A stretch of 64,000 bases of DNA from Holothuria scabra. Its lineage: Eukaryota > Echinodermata > Holothuroidea > Aspidochirotida > Holothuriidae. The DNA is taken from the NCBI GenBank assembly GCA_037179385.1, contig CM074188.1, positions 24,507,318 through 24,571,317 on the forward strand. The letters run 5' to 3'. This document shows, one piece after another, positions 47,063-58,771 of this stretch. The position numbers and the translations under genes are program-made. Positions within the stretch are counted from its first letter, which is position 1. The number at the start of each line of letters is the position of its first letter. The notes under the pieces were generated by a model. That model was given only the letters and a program-made list of their open reading frames with translations. It searched no databases and was not told the DNA's origin.

Positions 47063-49294
47063 GCCCGTGGCTGCAATGGACGCCTTGATGGCAAAATGGA
47101 AAGACGGGCAACGCAGTGTGGTCGGTGCGTGACCGGTATAAACCTAGTGCATTGACGACACACACTGACGTTAATAGATGCATTCAATTATAAATGTCAT
47201 ATTGGGACTGTGTGTTGATCTTTGGAAAAAGTTTGTAAAATTGCATCTTGTTTACTCACTGCAAGATACCTGACAAAATTACATTTTACCAAACCTTCGT
47301 AGCCCGTCTTGCTTCTCATCTACAAGGGACACTAACTACCACCATCAACTTCAAGATGACATGCCTTTTCGACGTTTTCGGCCTTTTTCAATGTAGTCAA
47401 TGTAGCCACATTTCTTATTTAAATTTCTGGACATATCTAGACCAACCAAACGAGGGTTACTTTGCATAAATATTAACAAGCTACAAATGATCTTTGATAC
47501 ATAGTACGGGACAGGAGTAGTGAACAGGACACAAACGAAACGCAACGTTGACAACTTTCATTTTGTCGACAAATTTTTTATTGTACACTTTAAAACGTAA
47601 AAGTGTATTCGTTGCAACTTCTTCTTTGACACAACAAACGAAATAGATGTTTTCCTATATGACAAATAGGAGGAACCTTTAATCCAATCGAATATATGCA
47701 ACTAACTCTTCATTTTCTCGTGGCGTGGATAATACTCTTAAGGTGCTACAACCCTCACAGTTCACACCTTTGAGAATCTTTCTTGTTGCGGAAAATATTT
47801 TTCATTGAATCCAGATGAACTGGATGAGCCGAATAGTCTACGTAGTGTCTTTACCGTGATCTGGGCGTGACTTTGCAAGGTACGCGAAGCTGGGAAACAA
47901 TTTGGGTATCCCTGTCAACACCAAAATATTTAGCCTGAACAGATTAAAACGGTGGTAGGTACCAGGGGACTAAGAAGAATAGCAGTTGAATAGAAAAAAA
48001 AAATCTGAACCTTCCCCCGCAAGCCTAGTGGCAAAGCGTCCACATGGCCCCTGGCTGACAAAAATTAGATACAGGCACCCTTTTAAGGCTTCAACATTCC
48101 GTTTTTAACCCCTGCAAACCCCTCTCGTCCCCTCTCACCAAAACCCCTAGATCCATCCATCAGTGCCCGTAAGTGAATAAAATTCCGACGTCTATATAAA
48201 CTCGTGTGCTCTATATTAACATGGTAAGGTAGAAAAAGGCTTGTGCTGTTATGTTCATTTGAAACAGAATTTAAAGGAAACAAGAAAAGATGGCTAAGTT
48301 TGCAGATACGTTTAAGCTTCATGGAAAAAATTCTTCTTGAAAGCCAAACAGCGTAAAACGTGCCACACTCAATGACTACATATTTTATCATACCAAGTAA
48401 GGCCGCGAAATTAGGGCAGGGAGTTGCAACTCCCTGATTAGGGTAAGGGCATGCACCTCCCTACGATCTAGTGACCCATGATAAACCCTTGCAGTATCAC
48501 GGTTAGACTTAAAGTTCCAGTACCTGTATATACTGCACCAGTGTTGCTCAGAAAAGCTATAAAGCGTACAAGAGAAAAATACCTCATGGCTGTGCTACTC
48601 TTTAAAACCCAAAGATTACAGACAATTTTGTGTACGCTTTCAAGATCAGTGAGAAGTGGTGATTGTATTTGTATGCATGCAATATTACCAACCATGAATC
48701 GTCTACGGCCACAATTTTCGCAATCCTGTCCCCCGTTTTTTTCGACCTACATACATTCAGCTTAGAACTGTCACTTGGGACGTAGCGTTTCCAGTGTTGC
48801 TCGGCTTCCATATAGTTTTGCTGGTTTCAGCCCCAAATATTCTCTCCGTTCCGTTCCGCTTGACAGAAACGCACCACAATAAAATTAATATTTACACGTT
48901 AAATATAAATTAAAAAGACAAAGAAAAATGAACGTGAACAGTGGATAGGAAAAAAACACCCAATTTTCGACATGTTATCCCGAATCACCTACAGGGCAGG
49001 TGGAATCCTTCAGTCAATTACTTTGATTTCCACTCCCATTGTAATGTCACAGGTTCATAGCTCATGCTATAGGCAGTGAACATACTTTGGATCTTTTAAA
49101 CTAGTAAACTAGTAAACTCCTTTCTTCCCTTTGCTTCCCATCACCCGGGGAGAGACAGAGAACGGTGATTATGGTTTCATCCCTTCTCCGTGTAGGTCTG
49201 ACACAATACGTGACCTGAATTCGTAGGCTACAAGATCCTGTCAGGCTGGAAATGAGTTCGTAGAAAGTAGCTGAACTTGCTTGCTTGTCATTTG
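47063..49294. other. Intergenic or LMO2-like 3' UTR, nothing recognised
   Basis: No exon-like frame. The part nearest 49294 is presumably 3' UTR of the LMO2-like gene on the minus strand. Confidence 0.45.
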
Positions 49295-49487
49295 TCAAAC
49301 GTGATCTTCGCATAATATTTTCGATCCTTGTAAATGATATTTGTCCCCCACACAGAAATGTTTTTCGCATTCCGCACATTTAAAACATTCTAAATGGTAA
49401 ACTAGATTTGATGTCGTGTTCATTACGAGTTCGTATGCTGGTATCTCTCTTTGGCAGGCGGTGCACACACCGCTAGGTACAAATAAC
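49295..49487 (-). CDS. LMO2: LMO2-like exon: LIM domain 2 and stop
   Basis: A 193-bp terminal coding exon after acceptor ttttcgttgcag. LIM2 ligands: CTAC, YHLEC, CAEC and C...H in ILCEDH. The stretch [19 protein letters not shown] is very close to vertebrate LMO2. The stop codon TGA follows the final Val directly. Confidence 0.92.
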
Positions 49488-50121
49488 CTGCAACGAAAAC
49501 CAATTTTAGAACATATTAATAGCATGACACAGATACAATTCATAAACTGAATGCTTCTATATAAAAAAGTGAATGCAATCGTTTAAATACCAGTGTCTCC
49601 GGCAGGGTTGGAAAACATGTTTATTTCCTAGGAGCCTCCCAGCTTCCCCCCCCCCCATCCATGGTCTTCAGAACTTTCATGTCAGTCACGATTTATTAAC
49701 TTCAATAGAAAACAGATTACTTTAGCTTAAATGGTAAGCAGACCAGGTAAAAGATAGCACGTGACCGTCTAAACATCTTTTAAAGGTACTGTAGCGAGCC
49801 TTTTAAAGTCTAGTGATCTTCAAGTGTCTATGTCTGTGGCAAAGAGTTACAACAGGGACACTACAATAGATAATTTACTTTCTAAACTTTAATCATGGAA
49901 CATACCTGAGATAATCTCGTTTACAGAGCTTTCTACCAAGCTTCGTGTACATATGGCAGTCGACCTCACCAAGTCGACACTGACAGAGGTCACATGACAA
50001 GCAGTCTTCATGCCAATACTTCTCCATAGCCCTCAAGAAGTATCTGTCTCGAATCCATTGTTTGCACCCCTGGCACTCCAACAATGATGGATGAACGTTC
50101 AGAACTTCATTGACAGTTTCT
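49295..50121 (-). CDS. LMO2: LMO2-like LIM-only transcription cofactor (two exons, 5' end missing)
   Basis: Exons 50121-49906 and 49487-49295 join at a phase-2 intron and stop at TGA 49297-49295. The predicted part is about 135 residues: a leader [18 protein letters not shown]1, a short linker and LIM2. LMO2 is a nuclear adaptor that binds LDB1 through its LIM domains and bridges TAL1/bHLH and GATA factors in blood and vessel development. The leader matches the vertebrate LMO2 region that reads VDEVLQIPPSLL, and LIM1 has [19 protein letters not shown], favouring LMO2 over LMO1/3/4. The first coding exon, ending in phase 2, was not found upstream. The protein stops two residues after the last zinc ligand region, shorter than the vertebrate protein. 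Confidence 0.92.
49906..50121 (-). CDS. LMO2: LMO2-like exon: leader and LIM domain 1
   Basis: A 216-bp exon, acceptor ctctttttcttcag and donor GTATGT, phase 2 at both ends. LIM1 ligands are complete: CQGC, WHEDC, CDLC and a final C...D in KLCKRD. The domain reads [17 protein letters not shown] and [15 protein letters not shown]. Confidence 0.93.
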
Positions 50122-50616
50122 CTGAAGAAAAAGAGTGAAGAAGAAACAGGTAGTGTTACTAAGGGGTTTCCCAGATGACTGTAACTATTGTCAGGTAGAG
50201 CCAATAATTATGAAAAAGTAGCATTAAAATCGGGGCAGTGCAGTTCAGATCAAAAAAAATTGAAACGGGGCATGTCCCAGGTTAGAAGGGTTTTAAGTTG
50301 AGGCGTAGAGGTTCTCATGAAGTCTGGCATAAAAACAAACGCATAACGCTGAGGTGAGGAACTTGTTTCATTGCCTGCAACTCGGGGGCTACATGTTTTT
50401 GCCCCATGGTCGCTGTGGGAGCTGGGGAAGGGAGAAAACTTCCAAAGGTGCCCCATGAGATTCGTGAATCTGTGAACAAAGATTCATTTTCACCTTATCA
50501 GTCAATCAGGGGCCTTAAATGCCCAATTTTGCTCATCTTTTCTCACGCATCCATTAAATCAGCTTTCTGAAGTGCGAGTGAGTACACTAGCGATGTCGTT
50601 TCAACATCCAACAGAC

Positions 50617-50823
50617 CTTATGCATTGACGATACACTGACGTCATCCTTGAAGGCAAACAATGGAACACGTGGCCTCACTCATTAGAATTCGCCCTGCAC
50701 GTGTATCAGACTATGTGCGTATTCGACTGGTTGAAAATAAGCTGTCTGCGCTTGTCATGGTTGGTTTGCTTTGTCTTCAAAGGAGATGGTACTTTTTGCT
50801 CTGTGACACCATGTTCATAAGGT
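50617..50823. repeat. Dispersed repeat family E, copy near LMO2-like gene
   Basis: Starts ACCTTATGCATTGACGATAC and ends TGACACCATGTTCATAAGGT; the terminal ACCTTATG/CATAAGGT is an inverted repeat. It aligns with 28269-28500. Probably a MITE, but no duplication was found. Confidence 0.6.
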
Positions 50824-50842
50824 ACTGTATGTAATATGGACT

Positions 50843-51225
50843 TCCTATACATGGACAGAGCACACGGCACGTTACAATGTCGCTACCGTATGTGTGAGAA
50901 AAAGCGCACCAAGATGGCCGTCTGCTATGGTTTTTTGTGAAAGTTTGGACTTGCTCAAGTATATTACCATATTTTGCAAGAAAGTTGAAATATTTTTGAA
51001 TTATGGCAAGGTAAGGTCAAAATCCCTTCACTTATTGCAGGAATATGATATTGTTACCCATTCAAGTTAAACTTTTGTTTAAAATATTACAGAGTCGTTG
51101 TCAAATCAGACGATTTATAGGTTCACGACGGCCATCTTGGTGCGCCTTTTTTTTTATCCCAGTCGGTGGCGACCAGCTGCGGATAGGACGTTCACGTTAC
51201 ATGCTATGTCCATGTACATAAGTCC
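50843..51225. mobile_element. Long-TIR foldback element family D, copy 3
   Basis: Aligns end to end with 46690-47062 (ACATGGACAGAGCACACG at the left; GACGGCCATCTTGGTGCGCC and CATGTCCATGTAC-type sequence at the right). It lies about 0.7 kb upstream of the LMO2-like LIM1 exon and beside the repeat at 50617-50823. Confidence 0.75.
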
Positions 51226-52099
51226 GTGGTCTGTACCCACTTGGCAACAGATATGAAACAACTGATGGTAATTTCTATCCACTCAATAGATTAACTACAC
51301 CGATAGTCAGAGGCGTTGTGCACATTAGATCTGGGGGGGGGGGGGCACCCAAATTTAATTTAGAGTGTCATAAATGTTTTCATTTGAAAACCATTAACTT
51401 GTTAAGGTACTATTAATAACTGCTTTAAAGTGACAGCCCAGTGGCAGTATGTTAACCCCAGTGCACTTTCATAGTTAATAGTTCAACTTACTGGAGTGAA
51501 GGGGGGGGGGGGGGTAGCAGTTCCTAGTGTTGTTGATCCTAGCGCATTCAGTTAAGAGTCACGTATTTCCACGTAAGCCTAACTTGCTTTTACGGTGAAA
51601 ATCAGTTTCTCATGAAATACTTCCATCTAATGAAAAAATCCACTTTCAACGCAAATGGTTGGTCATTCAAATGTGAATTTCTTCAATTACGACCCAGTGA
51701 CAACTCCGTTGTCTGTCCCCGATATATTACACCCAGCCATGGCTTAAAAATAATTTCAGTCTGATAGAACTCGCATGCATGCATGTTACAATTCACGCAA
51801 TACAACCTAGCAGTGCTGAAAACGCATCCATATGGTCCATCATGGCTTTGTTGCTTACTTCAAAGAGGAAAATAACCCCTGTCGTTTGCAGGTTTGCACA
51901 TAGAATTTGCTCAAGGCATTTCCCGCCGCGAGTTTGTTCTCGAGCATTCAGTGTAAAACATGGCTATAAACAAATCGCTGTAAATTTACAGAACAAAAAT
52001 AAAGAGATATATAAAGACTATATAAAAGTTCTGACAATAAATGTCCATAACTTGTCTGCAATCTTTGTTTTTTCTGTAAATTAACCGTTTTATTTCGGC

Positions 52100-52255
52100 T
52101 AAGGAGCACTATTTAGTAAGGGATTTCTTTATTGGTTGTTGCCACCGTGTTGTATTGATTGTATTCTCTGTTACGGTTTGGGATTAGGTTATGGATGAGC
52201 GCTATCGTACGCCAATAAGGGAATTTCTCGTTAAACATGCCGTGCGCACTGGCCC
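52100..52255. mobile_element. MITE family C, degenerate copy
   Basis: The right half (GGGATTAGG..., CGCTATCGTACGCCAATAAG, TTTCTCGTTAAACATG) matches the family; the left end is worn. Borders are approximate. Confidence 0.55.
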
Positions 52256-53003
52256 TATTTTTACAGTTTATAGTTATGTTCATCTAGGGAGTGGGAACTT
52301 TATCTCCCTGGTACATCGATGCACGCTTGGGTGATATATTGCTACTAAAAAGCAATAAAACGATAGTCTCAGAAACGAACTATTCCCTCATTAACATTTC
52401 TATTGGGTATGGTTTCCACTTACCATCATGATACATTAAGGCCTTTGTTCTTGAATTCAAGGCGGACAGCAATACACGGCATATTTACTGGAAAGTTACA
52501 AGAGCAAGAAACATCTTTAAATGGCAATTTGGGGCATACAGTAACAAGGCACTAAAGGTGCCAGTTCCAGCAACCTAGAAGCATTTTTGTCAAAAATTCG
52601 CTCTGGCGGGATGCCGTGCGCAAACCAGTTGTCGCGTTCCGCGACAGTAGTTTCCCAGTAATCTCACTTTTGAAAGAACTGGTATGTTCTTGGTGTTAAT
52701 TTATGACAAAGACCTTCCAAACAAGCTTACTTTTCAAAATTATCTAAGTTTACGTAATCATTTCATCAAAATGGTGTAGTTTATTTGGTTATTGATATAG
52801 ACCTAATTTTCTAATGATTTTGCAATTTGTCCATTTTTTTTTTACCGAATTGAAAGTTTCATGAGTTTGAGATCGAAAACTAAAAAATAACGGTTGCTTC
52901 AATTCTACTTTCAAAAGAACCCATACAGGTTCCGCTTCAACTGATGGTGGCGGTCCGCTTAGATAGCCTTTGGGGCAAAACTGCCAACCACCACTTTTAG
53001 GGC

Positions 53004-53149
53004 GATGCGCACTGTTTAACAAGAAATTTCCTAACTGGCTAATGACAGCTCTATTCCCTATCGTAATCCCTTACACTAGCAAAGAATACAGTCGATACAA
53101 TACAATGGCAACATTCAATCAAGAAGCTAATTGTTAAATAATTCGCATC
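53004..53149. mobile_element. MITE family C, copy at 53.0 kb
   Basis: Left end GATGCGCACTGTTTAACAAG; right end TTGTTAAATAATTCGCATC. About 146 bp, inverted relative to the copy at 55995. Confidence 0.78.
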
Positions 53150-53818
53150 TACCCCACTTTTCACGTCTCCCTCAAAAAAAAAAACAAAAAAAAACATAAT
53201 AACATAAAAACACGCAAGGATTTTCGGTGCTCCCAACAAAGTTCTATTTTCACTGATCTATATCAACTCAGAATTTTCCGTCCGATTCGAGTCTACACCA
53301 TTTTCCTGATTTATTACTGAAAAATATATCATTTAGGTATCAAAATTTCAATTTTAGGACACCCCCTTCCCATTATATGTAACTTTCAATAACTATAGCC
53401 TACCGGTACTTCTAATCTTTTAAATTTTCGCAAGAAGAATGAGGGCAAATCATGCCAATTGACCTATCAACTTCTTGGAAATAGGCCACACCCTTAATTC
53501 TGACACCTCTTCGACCGATTTTGTAATTCTAACACCGGATTATGAAAGAAAGGCCGTAAATACCTGATCGCTATATCCTAGTAAATAACCCTTATCAAGA
53601 TTTTGAAACGAATTTATTTGTTTCTCTACTTATTTATAATAATGAATTTTTAAAATCGACTTGCCCTCATTTGTTCTGGGAAAAACTATGCGTCCTATAC
53701 TCTTTTTCGTATACTGGCCTCTGTAGAGCGAGCCATGTTCTTATAGTGGCATATCTGAATTAAGTTTCTAGTCCTTCATGCTGATTTTGATCTTCCCCTA
53801 TCCCGAGAGTCCTCTCCC

Positions 53819-53990
53819 CAGGGCTGGAAAAAATGTAAATTTCCCTGCAAGCAAATCGAATTTCCCAGCCAGCAAATCAAAATTTCCCAAAGACTTCACA
53901 TGTTTACATACAAAAGTAGTCAAATTTCCCTCCAAATACCAAAATTTCCCTGCAATGACATTCCCAAATTGCTGGTTTTTTCCAGCCGTG
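53819..53990. mobile_element. 172-bp hAT-type MITE with perfect 8-bp TSD
   Basis: Inverted ends CAGGGCTGGAAAAAA and TTTTTTCCAGCCGTG flank 172 bp. The 8-bp duplication cctctccc is exact at 53811-53818 and 53991-53998. The inside consists largely of five or more copies of an AATTTCCC motif at irregular spacing. Confidence 0.88.
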
Positions 53991-54216
53991 CCTCTCCCTA
54001 CTATAACCGCACATTAAACATCGAACTTGGAGACACCACTGCTGAGCAATCCACCCACACGAACGTGAGTGGCATGCACGTTACGTACACACAAACAAAA
54101 TTGCATTGACTGGCACACGGGCACGCATACACGTACACTCGACTTGATGTTTCCTATAAGCCCTAAAGTAATCACAATTTAATATCTTTTGTTTGTTCTA
54201 CCTGTTTTGCTATAAA

Positions 54217-54507
54217 AGCCAAAACTCTCACCCCAAACTACAATTTTGGTACCCGGTGCCAAAATTCTCAATTGGATCAGCTCTTTGATTTACAGCTAAT
54301 TCAAACAATGCAGAGTGCCAAAGCTTATATTACACAGCATAAACGGTACTGAGAGTGTTTTGATTATATAAATTGAGTTTTTCTATACTCACCCTGAAGC
54401 AATAAGAGATTGTGTCTGGATGAGGATGAATTTCGGACAATTGTGGGAGGGACTTCAGTAAGAAGGTTAGGAAAACTGGCACTGTTTGGGGTGAGAAAAC
54501 TGGGCCT
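54217..54507. mobile_element. TTAA MITE family A, copy 5 (inverted)
   Basis: The right border is GGGGTGAGAAAACTGGGCCT followed by TTAA (54508-54511). The left flank has decayed to TAAA before AGCCAAAACTCTCACCCC. Its orientation matches copy 2. Confidence 0.75.
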
Positions 54508-55642
54508 TTAATCTTCTTGAATAGTCAGAGGTCTAAAAGATAATATTTGCCCCCATATTTCCATTAGGATTGCAGTTGCCTCCCTGTCCTCCAGGATCGA
54601 AGCACCTGGGTCACGAGGTCATGTACAAGTTTTGTTATGAATGTATTATGATGGAGAAGGGGTACTCAAGTGTCTTACTATACATGGATTGGAAAATGAC
54701 GATAAATATTGCATACTGCCTTGATGTAATAGGACTTTGTGTTCAATCTGTCCTGCGTGTACAGAAGCATTGCAGTGTATCGGGCCTGTAGCCAGTCGTT
54801 TGGCACCCTTGCCAGTTCGCCCCCAAATACCACTTTGCCACAAGCGTTAACGAATTCGCCCCAAAGACTTGTCAGTCCCCCCCCCTTCCGGTGCTGACCA
54901 GTTCGTCCCTAATCTTTCAGCATCAGCTTCCTTTGCAAAAAGTGATTGTTAATGACAAGCAATTGCAATGAACTGAAATATCTTTTTTAATTCTCTGTAT
55001 GAATGGAATAGGGTTGATTAAGATAGTAAAACAAGTTGTTCATTTGGACTAACTCATTTGTTCCAGGGCTTTTGTTTTCGGAATGTTGTGTTTAGTGCTG
55101 TTTGAGTTATGTCTTCTGTTTGTTTTCACCTTGTTCACTACATCGTTCATGTACTTTCTCTGTGCTTTCCCATCTTCCGACTGTTTTATGTTTCTTTCAG
55201 CCTTTTATTGATTGCCTTCTTTCATTTGTCCAAGTTGCAGAGTAATAGTGGCGTCCTTCGTTGCTACAAAAGTTCGTAATTTTTCTTTTTTTGTGTCACA
55301 AAAGTTAAACTGCGTTCCAGCATCGAACATTTTCTTTTGTCGTGTTTTATTAATATTTTTTGTGAGCAACTCTCTTTTGGAACTTCTCATAATTTGATGT
55401 GTTCTATTATTTTTTGGAAAGTTCTCTCAAATGGTAACAGTAGACTTGTAACAGGGATCTGCTTATATTAATGTTAATTAAAAACAATAAGATATTCATC
55501 AGTATGAGATTTTATGTTTCGAGCTCTCTTCTCCTGGATTTGGAATAACCTTTATACTTTATACGGTCCGGAAAAACCAATAAAATACTTTTTGCGGGCC
55601 AGTCCCATTTTTGTACAGCCAGCGGTGACCCATGCTTAACGG

Positions 55643-55896
55643 TAAAGAGCAGTCCACCCAAACTTATTTTGAAGAAAAAGCTGAAAGCACAATTTTCTTC
55701 TTATTTCTCTTCAAAGTATCTTTCATTACATTTTTATGATTTTACTATTGCATATTCAAGGTAAACCAAGAAGTTATTTCCAGTAAATTTCACATTTGAA
55801 AAGGAAAAAAAACATTGTCACGTGACTCTCAACAGCCAATCATGAAACTGGACAGTCTACTACACTACTTCAATTTGGGATGACTGCTCCTGCCCT
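55643..55896. mobile_element. TTAA MITE family B, copy 2
   Basis: Aligns with 36066-36312 through most of its length (AAACTTATTTTGAAG near the left end, GACTGCTCCTGCCC at the right). Right-hand TTAA is at 55897-55900; the left flank has decayed, so the left border is approximate. Confidence 0.72.
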
Positions 55897-55994
55897 TTAA
55901 ATTCGGCATTGCCATATGTGGCAACCAATATACAGTGCGCGCGCCAATAAACAGTACACTTATGACGTTTCGTATATTCCAAACTTTTCGGGTA

Positions 55995-56147
55995 GATGCG
56001 CACTGTTTAACAAGGTGTTTCTTGATTGGTTGTTCCCATTGTATTGTATTGAATGTTTTCTTTGTTAGGGTTAGGGATTAGGTTAACCGTTAGGGATTAG
56101 GGCTATCGTTATCCAATAAGGAAATTTCTTGTTGAACAGTGCGCATC
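55995..56147. mobile_element. MITE family C, best-preserved copy
   Basis: 153 bp with clean inverted ends GATGCGCACTGTTTAACAAG and CTTGTTGAACAGTGCGCATC. The interior has three TTAGGGATTAGG-type blocks. Confidence 0.85.
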
Positions 56148-57184
56148 GCCCAAACTTTTCCGGTTGAGTAATACTTTTCATCTTCTTCGAACATGAAAAT
56201 GGCTTATTTTTGTTCCATATAACGATGCTTCATTTAAATTTTTGTTAGGCCTAGGCTATGTACACCTCAACTTTTTCCTATTTTTTGAACATCACACTTA
56301 TTTTCTGAAAGAGGTATCTTGCAAACAGACAGAACCAAAGTTTTTGGATGCAGAATATTCAAAAGTGACTCTAGAACTGCATGCAATGGGGATCAAGAAT
56401 TTTAGTGTAAAATGAGGCTCATTCGGTGAGGTGAAAGGTCGATATTGGAGCAAACAAGAGCCCGGGGAAGGGGATCAAAAAAATTAAAATAAAAAACATT
56501 ATTAAAATGGTGTTTCCTATCAAAAATTACTAATAAAACTTTGTATACTGCAGCTTGACAACATCTAATTGAAGGAAATACAAGTATTAACTATAAGGAA
56601 GAGATCGAGGTGGGGAAAACAGGATTTCTGCCTAGAAATGTGGTCCCCGGCGAACTTCAGAAAACATATACTGTAAGAACAATGCATCGTAGTTTGTAGC
56701 AGCCTGAGAAGACCCTCATGGTCGTAAAAAAACAAGGCTACAAGGCCGGGTCCATATCTAAGTTATCACGATTTCTTGTCATGGCCTAGGCTAAGACTGT
56801 TATCTAATACAAGCATTAAACTGAAGATCTGACATATGGCCCGTAATAAAACTAACCAGACCCAAGCTACGAAAGGGGCGAAGTTTTTTAAAAGGGGGCC
56901 CGCCTTCCGTCCCACCTGACTGGGGCTATACTCACTGACACTGTCAAATGCTCTACAGAAACAGGCCCATAGCCATTGTAACCACTGTATGGAGTTTCGT
57001 CGGCTTGGGAGGACCGTGTGTCTCCACCCTTCCCTTAAGAAATGTTCAAATTCGCATATTTGAAGGGAAATATGGTACTGTACAAGATTCCCCACTTTGA
57101 CAGTTATGACGGCTGTTATCCTTCAACCTTCATTGCTAGTACTTTTATCATGGATTTTTTTAGAGAGGGACGTACCCCCCCCCC

Positions 57185-58771
57185 CAGTGGCGAAGCCAGG
57201 ATGGGATTTTTTTTTGGGGGGGGGCCTAGGTAACAAGTGGGAGGCCTGGTACCTCCGAAGGTCAGGAACGGCAAGACTGTCTAAGCGGAGCGCTACCATC
57301 GGTTGGCGCGGAGCGGACATGAAAATTTTGTGTTTTGCAACCCCTCCAGATGGCCGGAAACGGCACTTCCCATGTGTTTTAAGCTGGATGTACCCAGCCT
57401 TGAAATACGAATCTCATGTCTGCGACTTCTCAAATAATGAGAATAAAAAATCAATCTATGAAAAATGGTAATTCATACACTTTTTAGGGACCCCAAATTG
57501 GGCACATCTGATCTGTGGCCTGGGGGATGAGACTAAAGGGAACCCGTATCTCCCTTTCCCTTGGGGAAAATTGTAAACTTCAGAAGGACGTAGATCTCAA
57601 ATGCGGCAATATTTGAATGTAAGCGGAGCGCCACCATCAGTTGGCGCGGAGCGTACAAGAAAATTTTGGGCTTTAAAACCCCTCCAGATGGCCGGAAACG
57701 GCACTTTCCACGTGTATTAAACTGGATGTACCCAGTCGCAAATGCGGCAATATTTGAATGGATTTCAGCTTACCTAAGGCAGTACCTTACCTTTTAACAG
57801 GAAAACCAAAAGTAGTTGTGTCCCCCTCTGAGAAACTTTCTTTGCGTTAGATTTCCGAGATGCAAAATGGTGCTATGTTTGGCAAAACTTTAAACTGATT
57901 ATAGGCCTAAGTTTTAGGATTTTCCCTTTTTGGGGAAGCATGAAAAATATCAAAATATTTTTAGTTTTTGTACAGATTTTACAAGAGACATATATGCTAC
58001 CAAAGAAACAATGTGAAAAATGGTGCAGTATTTGTCCATCGGTACGTGACGTAGTCAAAATTAAAATACTACGAAAAAATCTCTCGAAATAATTGAACCG
58101 CAAAGCAGAAGTATGGATCATATGGAAAACACATGAAATCAGGACCTTGTGGACGTTTTACAAATCCCCATGGACGCCAGTGCCAACTAGTAAAAAGAGG
58201 ACTTGTGGAAAAATCGTCCTTCAGTGGCACTTGGCATGGGCAGGAGTGAGGCACGACATAGGCCTAGGCCTACTTGTTAAGGATGGAAGGGAAGAATTAT
58301 CCGAAGGCAGTACCTTACCCTTACCTGCTTACGGCATATTTTGTGTATGATGAAGTATAGGAATGGTCGTGTAGGAGTGGTCTCCAGTGTACGATTGCCT
58401 TATTTTCAGTAAATCAATCAGCCATCCGAAAGGCAGAAAGGGTCTTAACCTAACAAAGTCCCATTAAAGTTTGTCGCCGAGGCTTTCGTTTCATCTTCTA
58501 AGTGAAATGCAATAAACGACAGTGCAGATCACAAACGGTATCTAATTTAGTGAAAGTAGGCATCTTGAGTTATTACTTGATTTCATACGATTGTCATACG
58601 ATGATTTTTTTAATTTTTACACATTTTATTTATTTACTGTTTTGAAGGAAATACTTCAAGGTTATATCCGTTCAAACATTTTATTTTTTTCAATTGCTTT
58701 ATCAGGACGCAAAAATCTGGGGGGGGTCTGAAAAAATCTGGGGGCCTAGGCCCCCAGCCCCGTGGCCACTG
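57185..58771. mobile_element. Non-autonomous hAT-like transposon, inverted relative of the 61.6-kb copy
   Basis: Left end CAGTGGCGAAGCCAGG; right end reads GTGGCCACTG after a long GC-rich stretch. The flanks are C-runs (cccccccc before, ctccccct after), compatible with an 8-bp duplication but low-complexity. Interior blocks match the 61607-62854 element in the opposite orientation, including the region around 58100-58200 and the sequence beside both ends. Confidence 0.75.
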
